Assembly (NCBI GenBank): GCA_948891265.1 | Contig: CAQUBD010000031.1 | Coordinates: 1-20,456, forward strand | Direction of reading: 5' to 3' | DNA: 20,456 bases | Origin: an uncultured Clostridia bacterium | GTDB taxonomy: Bacteria; Bacillota; Clostridia; TANB77; CAG-508 | Shown here: positions 15,345 through 20,456 of the stretch, piece after piece | Layout of the letters: each line of letters starts with the position of its first letter | Numbering within the stretch: the stretch's first letter is position 1 | Program-made: the position numbers and the translations under genes | The notes under the pieces: generated by a model | Seen by the model: only the letters and a program-made list of their open reading frames with translations | Databases searched by the model: none | What the model was told of the DNA's origin: nothing

Positions 15345-15409
15345 GAACAAAGACGCGGACTTTAAAATGTTTAAAACAGAAACAATGTTATTAATGTCCG
15401 CTTTTGTTC
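15345..15409 (-). terminator. Inverted repeat after rplT, probable operon terminator
   Basis: GCGGAC (15355-15360) and GTCCGC (15396-15401) pair, and the stem extends outward with a small bulge using GAACAAA (15345-15351) and its complement near 15403-15409. On the minus strand it immediately follows the rplT stop. The loop is long (35 bases) and the T tail is short, so the terminator call is tentative. Confidence 0.4.
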
Positions 15410-15760
15410 TTATGCTTTTTTTGCTATTTCAGCTATTTCTGTAAAAGCTTTTGGATCACTTACAGCTATTTCTGCTAACATTTTTCTGTTTATTGTAACA
15501 TTAGCTTTCTTTAATCCTGATATCATTTTACTATATGTTGTTCCATTCATTCTAGCTGCTGCATTAATTCTTGCTATCCATAGTTTTCTAAAATCACTCT
15601 TTTTATCTTTTCTTCCTACATATGCATATGATAATGATTTCATAACTGCTTGGTTTGCATTTCTGAATCTATAATGTTTTGCTCCATAATATCCTTTTGC
15701 TTGTTTTAATATTTTTTTGTGTCTTGCTCTTGTTGTTCTGGCTGTTTTTACTCTTGCCAT
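15410..15760 (-). CDS. rplT: Large ribosomal subunit protein bL20
   Basis: A 116-aa basic protein matching bL20 along its length: MARVKTARTTRARHKKILKQAKGYYGAKHYRFRNANQAVMKSLSYAYVGRKDKKSDFRKLWIARINAAAR. It binds 23S rRNA early in 50S assembly and, in Bacillus, also represses its own operon by binding the infC leader. An upstream GTG would add six residues (MKGVKK), but the GGGAG site lies inside that extension and 7 bases from the ATG at 15760, which gives the family-standard start. It is the third gene of infC-rpmI-rplT. Confidence 0.98.
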   Translation of the reverse strand: MARVKTARTTRARHKKILKQAKGYYGAKHYRFRNANQAVMKSLSYAYVGRKDKKSDFRKLWIARINAAARMNGTTYSKMISGLKKANVTINRKMLAEIAVSDPKAFTEIAEIAKKA

Positions 15761-15767
15761 TTTTTTC

Positions 15768-15796
15768 ACTCCCTTCACTTTGTTCGTTGATCGTCA
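15768..15796 (-). promoter_or_regulatory. Shared motif upstream of rplT
   Basis: On the minus strand this reads TGACGATCAACGAACAAAG then TGAAGGGAGT, ending in the rplT ribosome binding site. It resembles the strings before rpmI (16018-16054), spoVAE (14754-14787) and, more loosely, pilT (4626-4645). Confidence 0.4.
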
Positions 15797-15806
15797 TATT
15801 TTAATA

Positions 15807-16010
15807 TTATCCACCATATGGTAATAATTTTTTAATTGTATTTTCACAAGTTTTACTTGCATAAGCATTTTGAACTTTTCCTGATTTTTTTTGTCTTCTT
15901 GTCTTATTTGCTAATAAATGTCTTCTATTTGATTTTGTTCTTTTTACTTTTCCTGTTGCTGTTAATGAATATCTTTTTTTAGCAGCTTTATTTGTTTTTA
16001 ATTTTGCCAT
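15807..16010 (-). CDS. rpmI: Large ribosomal subunit protein bL35
   Basis: A 67-aa very basic protein matching bL35: MAKLKTNKAAKKRYSLTATGKVKRTKSNRRHLLANKTRRQKK. It is a 50S subunit component. The open frame continues upstream to 16055, but those residues (MTMSQMKRSEREGKL) are translated from the shared upstream motif and the AGGGAGGG site lies 8 bases before the ATG at 16010, so the start is 16010. It lies 72 bases after infC and 46 bases before rplT. Confidence 0.97.
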   Translation of the reverse strand: MAKLKTNKAAKKRYSLTATGKVKRTKSNRRHLLANKTRRQKKSGKVQNAYASKTCENTIKKLLPYGG

Positions 16011-16017
16011 GAGTTTT

Positions 16018-16054
16018 CCCTCCCTTTCACTTCGTTTCATTTGGCTCATCGTCA
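16018..16054 (-). promoter_or_regulatory. Shared motif upstream of rpmI
   Basis: On the minus strand: TGACGATGAGC, a short spacer, AACGAAGTGAAAGGGAGGG, the last bases being the rpmI ribosome binding site. The first 11 bases are identical to those before spoVAE, about 1.2 kb away on the opposite strand. Confidence 0.45.
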
Positions 16055-16082
16055 AACGAAAAATTATATATAAAACGTATTA

Positions 16083-16592
16083 TTACGCTTTTTTAGCTAA
16101 AATTGTAAACATATTTCTTCCTTCTAGTTTTGGTTGTTTTTCAACTACTGAAACTTCTTCTAGCTTCTCTATAAATTTGTTTAAAACAGCTTCACCTGCT
16201 TTAGAATTATTTATTTCTCTTCCTCTAAACTTTACAGTAATTTTCACTTTATTTCCATCTTCTAGGAATTTTCTTGCATTTTTTGATTTAAATTCAAAAT
16301 CATGTTCTTCAATATTTGGAGTAACTCTTATTTCTTTTATTTCTAAAGTTTTTTGTTTCTTTTTTGCTTCTTTTTCTTTTTTAGATTGTTCAAATTTATA
16401 TTTTCCATAATTCATTATTTTACAAACTGCTGGCTTTGCATTTGGTGAAACTAGTACTAAATCTAAATCATTTTCACTAGCTTTTTCTAATGCATCTCTT
16501 ATTGATAATATTCCTAATTTTTCTCCATTTACTCCTATTAATTGAACTTCCTTTTCTCTTATTTGACCATTTATAGGCAATTCTTGTTTTAT
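16083..16592 (-). CDS. infC: Translation initiation factor IF-3, apparent AUA start
   Basis: IF-3 binds the 30S subunit and checks the start codon-anticodon pair. The protein has the N-terminal domain PINGQIREKEVQLIGVNGEKLGILS, the linker KPAVCKIMNYGKYKFEQSKKEKEAKKKQK and a C-terminal domain with EIRVTPNIEEHDFEFKSKNARKFLEDGNKVKITVKFRGRE. No ATG fits: a TTG at 16580 is 21 bases from the ribosome binding site. An ATA at 16592 lies exactly 9 bases after GGAGG (16602-16606) and is in frame, giving a 169-aa protein that begins (M)KQELPINGQIREKEV. Non-standard start codons on infC are known (AUU in E. coli) and allow IF-3 to repress itself. First gene of infC-rpmI-rplT. Confidence 0.93.
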   Translation of the reverse strand: MKQELPINGQIREKEVQLIGVNGEKLGILSIRDALEKASENDLDLVLVSPNAKPAVCKIMNYGKYKFEQSKKEKEAKKKQKTLEIKEIRVTPNIEEHDFEFKSKNARKFLEDGNKVKITVKFRGREINNSKAGEAVLNKFIEKLEEVSVVEKQPKLEGRNMFTILAKKA

Positions 16593-16820
16593 ATTAAAAC
16601 ACCTCCATAAACTTTTTATATTTAAATTATTTTAAACATAAAAAAATTGACTTTTGTTACAAGCCAATAAATACAAATAAATATAGTTTTTATTAAAACT
16701 TATTTTATTTCTAACCCTTCGCTATTTTCATCAGTTTATCATCATCTAAAAAATTCTAAGATTTTTGATATACCAAATTACTATGCTAAGGTGAGAAGTA
16801 TTATCTTCTTCTTGTAACCA
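16593..16820 (-). ncRNA. infC operon leader (L20-leader-like)
   Basis: About 230 untranslated bases lie between the predicted transcript start and infC. The leader opens with GGTTACAAGAAGAAG, a small hairpin AGAAG/CTTCT and CTCACCTTAGC, and ends with an attenuator-type terminator (16640-16668). Bases GTTACAAG (16811-16818 on this strand) are perfectly complementary to CTTGTAAC (16656-16663), which overlaps the terminator, so the two foldings exclude each other. Bacillus infC leaders are controlled by L20 through such a long-range pairing. The match to that class is by position and architecture, not by a covariance search. Confidence 0.65.
16640..16668 (-). terminator. Attenuator terminator in the infC leader
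   Basis: On the minus strand ATTGGCT (16668-16662) and AGTCAAT (16652-16646) form a 7-bp stem with one G-U pair, followed by a run of seven Ts. It stands about 50 bases before infC, so it must be bypassed for expression. Confidence 0.65.
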
Positions 16821-16826
16821 ATAAAT

Positions 16827-16854
16827 ATTATACCATAAAATACCTATTTGTCAA
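16827..16854 (-). promoter_or_regulatory. Sigma-A promoter of infC-rpmI-rplT
   Basis: Consensus TTGACA (16849-16854) and TATAAT (16827-16832), 16 bases apart on the minus strand. Transcription would start near 16820. Confidence 0.8.
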
Positions 16855-16891
16855 GGCAAAAATAATAAAAAAATTAAAATTTAAAAAATAG

Positions 16892-16920
16892 TTGTTTTTT
16901 ATGTATTTTTATATTAAAAT
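16892..16920 (+). promoter_or_regulatory. Candidate promoter of the VWA surface protein gene
   Basis: TTGTTT (16892-16897) and TAAAAT (16915-16920) are 17 bases apart, 32 bases before the start codon and divergent from the infC promoter. Confidence 0.35.
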
Positions 16921-16952
16921 GTATAAAAATAATATAAAGGAGAAAAAATCAA

Positions 16953-18326
16953 ATGAAAAAATTCAAAATAACATTTTTAATTTTATTTTTATTGGTAACT
17001 TTAACTACTACTTTTTCAAGTGCTTCATATAATAATGTAACAATGGCTGTTGTTGAAGAACCTGTATGTACTATAAATATTGGAAGCAATTCTTATGTGG
17101 AAAGAAGTGTTTTATCTAAGGATTTAAAAAATAAAGAAATAGTTCTTCAATTAAAAGTAATAAATAATGAAAAAAGTTTAAAACCTACTGGGGAAATAAT
17201 GTTAATTATTGATAACTCAAAAAGTATGAGTGATGAAGTCTCAAAAGGTGTAACTAGAGAAGACTTAGTTATTGACTCTGCTAAAACTTTAATTAAAAAT
17301 CTTTTAGAAGATAATACAAAATTAAAAATTGGCGTTGTAAGTTTTTCAACAAATGTTGATGTCTCTAAAGAAGGTACAATTGAAGACGCTAAAATAGTAT
17401 CTGAATTAACTAATGATACAGATTATTTGCTTTCTTCTGTATCAAATATTGAATACACTGGTCCTAAAACAGATTTAGATGCAGGTATTAATTTAGCAAA
17501 ACAATATTTTACTAATACTACTGATAATTCTCATAAATATGTAATTGTTTTATCTGATGGTGTACCTAATGTATCTCTTAATTTTGATACCTACTTTTCA
17601 GATACTGTAGTTTCTACTACAAAATCTACATTACAATCTTTATCTAAGGTTGCTAATAATGTTATTGTAATGCTTACAGGTATTAAAGATGGTAATGCTA
17701 CCCCAAGCTATATTGAAAGTTACACAGGTACAAGAAGAACTTATAATGAAATTATTGCTGAAGTATTTGGAACTCAGCAAAAACCTACTATTGGAAAATT
17801 TTATAATATAACTGACGATAAGATTGAAGAAACTATAAAAACTGATATTTATAAAGATTTATTACCAATATCACAATCTCTTAAAGATATTAAAGTTATG
17901 GATTATTTTACAAAAGAAATCGTTGATAATTTTGATTTTTCATATGTAAAAAATCCTAATTATGGAGAAATATCACCTGCTATTGATAAAGCAACTAATT
18001 CTATAACATGGAATATTCCAGAATTAAAATCTGGTGAAACTGCAATAGTACAATATAAGTTAAAATTAAAAACTAATTATGATGAAAAAATTGTTGATAA
18101 GATTCTAAATACTAATAGTAAATTAGATGTATCTTTTACTAATACTTCATCAAAAACAGAAACCAAAACTTCTGATATAACACCTAAATTAAAACTTACT
18201 GAACCTAAACCTGCAGTATTACCTAAAGCTGGTTCTACAATATTTTTTAATATTATTACCCCAATTGCTATTTTTTGTATAATATTAGGAATTAGATATT
18301 ATATATTAAAAAATAATATAAAATAA
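16953..18326 (+). CDS. Secreted VWA-domain protein with LPKAG sortase motif
   Basis: A 457-aa surface protein. Residues 1-25 are a signal peptide (KKFKITFLILFLLVTLTTTFSSA). A von Willebrand factor A domain covers about 80-300: the metal-site motif DNSKS (87-91) fits DxSxS, a threonine lies in GPKTDLDAGINLA, and an aspartate in VIVLSDGVPN. A beta-rich domain follows (about 315-410; KVMDYFTKEIVDNFDFSY, ITWNIPELKSGETAIVQYKLKLK), like those next to VWA in Gram-positive pilus tip adhesins. The C-terminus has LPKAG (423-427), a hydrophobic segment and KNNIK, the layout of a sortase substrate, with alanine in place of threonine. No sortase or pilus backbone gene is near. AGGAG lies 12 bases before the ATG. 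A role in adhesion is inferred. Confidence 0.85.
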   Translation: MKKFKITFLILFLLVTLTTTFSSASYNNVTMAVVEEPVCTINIGSNSYVERSVLSKDLKNKEIVLQLKVINNEKSLKPTGEIMLIIDNSKSMSDEVSKGVTREDLVIDSAKTLIKNLLEDNTKLKIGVVSFSTNVDVSKEGTIEDAKIVSELTNDTDYLLSSVSNIEYTGPKTDLDAGINLAKQYFTNTTDNSHKYVIVLSDGVPNVSLNFDTYFSDTVVSTTKSTLQSLSKVANNVIVMLTGIKDGNATPSYIESYTGTRRTYNEIIAEVFGTQQKPTIGKFYNITDDKIEETIKTDIYKDLLPISQSLKDIKVMDYFTKEIVDNFDFSYVKNPNYGEISPAIDKATNSITWNIPELKSGETAIVQYKLKLKTNYDEKIVDKILNTNSKLDVSFTNTSSKTETKTSDITPKLKLTEPKPAVLPKAGSTIFFNIITPIAIFCIILGIRYYILKNNIK

Positions 18327-18365
18327 AAAGAAAAAGTTTACATCTAAGGCTTTGCAAGTTAAATA

Positions 18366-18400
18366 AACCCAAATTGTTATATAACCTAGCAATTTGGGTT
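18366..18400 (+). terminator. Terminator between the VWA gene and uppP
   Basis: AACCCAAATTG (18366-18376) and CAATTTGGGTT (18390-18400) form a perfect 11-bp stem with a 13-base loop, followed by CACTATTTTTT. It lies between convergent genes and may serve both, though the T tail favours the plus strand. Confidence 0.8.
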
Positions 18401-18453
18401 CACTATTTTTTAAATTAACTAATACATAAATCTTATTATTAATAATTCCATAC

Positions 18454-19242
18454 TTAACGAATTACATATAATCCTATTATTAGTAATCCTAAAATCACTC
18501 TATATATAGCAAATATTTTAAAGCTACCTTTTTTTAGGTATTCAAGCAAAAATTTTATAACAATTATACCTACTATAAAACTTGCTAAAACTCCAACAAA
18601 AAATGGTATATTCAATACAAAATCCTTAAACTTATATAATGTAGCTCCAAATACTATTGGTGTAGATAACAAAAATGAATATTTAGCAGTTGACTCTCTA
18701 TCTACTCCCATTAATCTACCTGTTGTCATAGTAACTCCTGAACGTGATACTCCTGGTATAAATGCTAATGCTTGTGAGAATCCTATTAAAAAAGTTTGTT
18801 TAAATGTCATATTTTTATAATCTGTCTTATCTGGAGCATTTTTATCTACTAAATATAATATTACTCCCATTACTATTAACGCTGTGGCAATTAATAGTGG
18901 CATTTTTCCTAAGCTATCTCCAATAAAATGGTCTAATAAAAATCCTATTGCCCCTCCTGGTATTGTAGCAGCAACTAAATACCAAAACATTTTTCCTTCA
19001 AAGCTAGCTTTCTTTTTTACAACTTGATTATATCCACCTTCTATTAATTTTAGCCAATCTTTAAAGAAAAATAGTACTATTGCAAGTAATGTTCCAAAAT
19101 GTAATGCTACATCAAAACTTGCTGGTATATCCCAGTTAAATATCCATGGTATCAAATTCAAGTGTGCTGAACTTGATATTGGTAATAATTCTGTTAGTCC
19201 TTGAACTATACCTAAAATTAGTGCTTGTAAAATTTCATTCAT
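18454..19242 (-). CDS. uppP: Undecaprenyl-diphosphatase UppP (BacA)
   Basis: A 262-aa multi-spanning membrane enzyme that removes a phosphate from undecaprenyl pyrophosphate, recycling the lipid carrier for cell wall synthesis and giving some bacitracin resistance. The two catalytic motifs are intact: GLTELLPISSSAH (15-27, E18, S23-S25, H27) and PGVSRSG (163-169, R167). Length matches the family. GGGAAG lies upstream of the ATG. It follows dpaA by 17 bases on the same strand, so the two are likely co-transcribed. Confidence 0.96.
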   Translation of the reverse strand: MNEILQALILGIVQGLTELLPISSSAHLNLIPWIFNWDIPASFDVALHFGTLLAIVLFFFKDWLKLIEGGYNQVVKKKASFEGKMFWYLVAATIPGGAIGFLLDHFIGDSLGKMPLLIATALIVMGVILYLVDKNAPDKTDYKNMTFKQTFLIGFSQALAFIPGVSRSGVTMTTGRLMGVDRESTAKYSFLLSTPIVFGATLYKFKDFVLNIPFFVGVLASFIVGIIVIKFLLEYLKKGSFKIFAIYRVILGLLIIGLYVIR

Positions 19243-19259
19243 ATCTTTTCTTCCCTTCT

Positions 19260-20129
19260 TTATTCCTTTTCTAAAATATCATAAATTGTGTCTTTTATAA
19301 ATTCTGCTGTTGTAGTTGGTGCTACTTTTCCAGGTAATGCTAATGCCCATATAAACTTTATTTTTCTCTTGTTTATAGCGTTTTCATCTACCCCTCCTGG
19401 CTTTGATGCTAAATCCACTAATAAACACTCATCTTTTATATATTTAATTTTTTCTTCTGTTAATATCTTATATGGAACTGTATTTATTATTATATCATAT
19501 TTAGATAAATTTTCTCCAATTTTATTTATATTTATTTCTTTGTATCCATATGCTTTAATCCAGGCTAAATCTTCACTTTTTCTTGCTGCACATGTTACAT
19601 CTGCCGAAATTCCTGAAAATTTGTGTGCTAATATTTTTCCTATTCTTCCAAAACCTAATATTAATATTTTGCTTCCTTGTATTATTCTATCTGTATTTGA
19701 AATAGCTATTTGTATTGTCCCTTCTACTGTAGATATTGTATTTAAAATTGCTAGTTCTTCTCTTTTCATTACATCTATTATTTTCATATCTTCATGTGCT
19801 CGCAAATCATAAATTTCTGTTTTTATACTTCCTGCTATTAACGTTTTAGCTTCTATATTATTGAGTATTTCACTAATTAATATATTTCTTCCACTAAATG
19901 GAGAATTTATATTTATTCCATCACTTGAAAATGGTATTGGTCCAATAATCACTTTTGATTTTTCCATCGCATCTTCTATGCTTTTACACATAGTTATATT
20001 TCTTTTTGATTTCAGTTCTTCAACTTTTTCTAATCCATATGTGTATATATTATTTCCGTCTGTTGCTAGCATCTTAGCTAGTTTTATTATTCTTAAATCT
20101 CCACCAATTACTGCAAAATTTGTATTCAT
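19260..20129 (-). CDS. dpaA: Dipicolinate synthase subunit A (SpoVFA)
   Basis: A 289-aa protein of the DpaA family, which with DpaB converts a dihydrodipicolinate-pathway intermediate to dipicolinic acid in the mother cell. It begins with an N-terminal NFAVIGGDLRIIKLAKML, typical of DpaA, and has a second nucleotide-binding fold with GFGRIG (159-164). The region ending in LVDLASKPGGVDENA and LALPGKVAPTTTAEFIKDTI matches the family C-terminus. The start follows AAAGAGGG. The usual order is dpaA-dpaB, but uppP occupies the dpaB position here. The genes that transport the product (spoVA) are about 4 kb away. Confidence 0.93.
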   Translation of the reverse strand: MNTNFAVIGGDLRIIKLAKMLATDGNNIYTYGLEKVEELKSKRNITMCKSIEDAMEKSKVIIGPIPFSSDGININSPFSGRNILISEILNNIEAKTLIAGSIKTEIYDLRAHEDMKIIDVMKREELAILNTISTVEGTIQIAISNTDRIIQGSKILILGFGRIGKILAHKFSGISADVTCAARKSEDLAWIKAYGYKEININKIGENLSKYDIIINTVPYKILTEEKIKYIKDECLLVDLASKPGGVDENAINKRKIKFIWALALPGKVAPTTTAEFIKDTIYDILEKE

Positions 20130-20199
20130 AAAATCCCTCTTTCTAAATTATAATTTCTTTATAATTATATTTATTTGAGGAATTTTTTATGATTTTTTC

Positions 20200-20456
20200 T
20201 TATTTGCTCTTTTTATTATTTATTTTATTAATAAAATATTCAAAAAATCTTATATCATTCATATATTCAGGATGCCATTGAACTGCAATTACATTTTCAT
20301 TTTCAATAGCTTCTATAATTCCATCTTCACTTTTTGCAACCACTTTAAAATTTTCAGCAACATTTTTCAATGCTTGGTGATGCAATGAATTTATCTGCAT
20401 TTGTTCTACATTATAGCATTCATATAAAAATGAATCCTTATCAAATTTAACATTGT
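20200..20456 (-). CDS. Class I glutamine amidotransferase, PuuD-like (5' end beyond window)
   Basis: The C-terminal 85 residues of a gamma-glutamyl-gamma-aminobutyrate hydrolase type peptidase C26. The frame stays open to the window edge: NVKFDKDSFLYECYNVEQ precedes the internal methionine at 20400, so that ATG is not the start. Motifs are INSLHHQALK and VQWHPE, the latter holding the histidine and glutamate of the catalytic triad; the nucleophilic cysteine must lie outside the window. Family members cleave gamma-glutamyl amides in polyamine or glutamine catabolism. It is 70 bases upstream of dpaA on the same strand. Confidence 0.88.
   Translation of the reverse strand, partial: NVKFDKDSFLYECYNVEQMQINSLHHQALKNVAENFKVVAKSEDGIIEAIENENVIAVQWHPEYMNDIRFFEYFINKINNKKSK

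Noticed and set aside
1..20456. CRISPR arrays, tRNA or rRNA genes, transposases
   Set aside because: I saw no regularly spaced direct repeats, no cloverleaf with a TTCGA-type T loop, and no transposase or integrase frame on either strand.

Overview
The window (about 20.5 kb, very AT-rich) reads as a chromosomal segment of a low-GC, endospore-forming member of the Clostridia. This rests on the spore genes (spoVAC, spoVAD, spoVAE, dpaA), strong GGAGG-type ribosome binding sites, a Gram-positive style type IV pilus cluster with a fused PilM-PilN protein, and a sortase-type LPKAG surface protein. An uncultured gut Clostridia lineage is my best guess, but that is inference.

Layout. Bases 1-220 hold no gene, only inverted repeats and a probable terminator. 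From 11241 down to about 2113 the minus strand carries a type IV pilus operon in the order pilMN, pilO, a PilP-like bitopic protein, a 74-aa pilin followed by a terminator, a half-length prepilin peptidase, two pseudopilins, pilB, pilT and pilC. Two sugar-metabolism genes follow on the same strand: a ROK sugar kinase and the C-terminal half of a split transketolase. Upstream of the pilus genes lies rsmB (16S rRNA methyltransferase), also on the minus strand.

From 12872 the plus strand carries a spore operon: a dodecin-like gene translationally coupled to spoVAC, then spoVAD and spoVAE, ended by a 20-bp-stem terminator. A 119-bp nested palindrome sits between spoVAC and spoVAD, and spoVAD carries a single-base frameshift near 14385. 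From about 16854 down to 15410 the minus strand carries infC-rpmI-rplT with a strong promoter, a leader with an attenuator-like terminator, and an apparent AUA start codon for IF3. Divergent from it is a secreted von Willebrand factor A protein with an LPKAG anchor. The window ends with minus-strand uppP, dpaA and a class I glutamine amidotransferase cut by the window edge.

How the parts relate. SpoVAC/AD/AE move dipicolinic acid (DPA) into and out of the spore and DpaA makes it, so DPA synthesis and transport genes lie about 4 kb apart. The pilus cluster supplies the ATPases (PilB, PilT), platform (PilC), alignment proteins (PilMN, PilO, PilP-like) and minor pilins, but no complete prepilin peptidase and no full-size major pilin. 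Main points for a second look: the palindromic element family (1159-1189 and 13559-13677), the broken spoVAD, the dodecin-like gene lacking flavin-contact residues, the AUA-started infC with its leader, and a short motif shared upstream of four ribosome binding sites.
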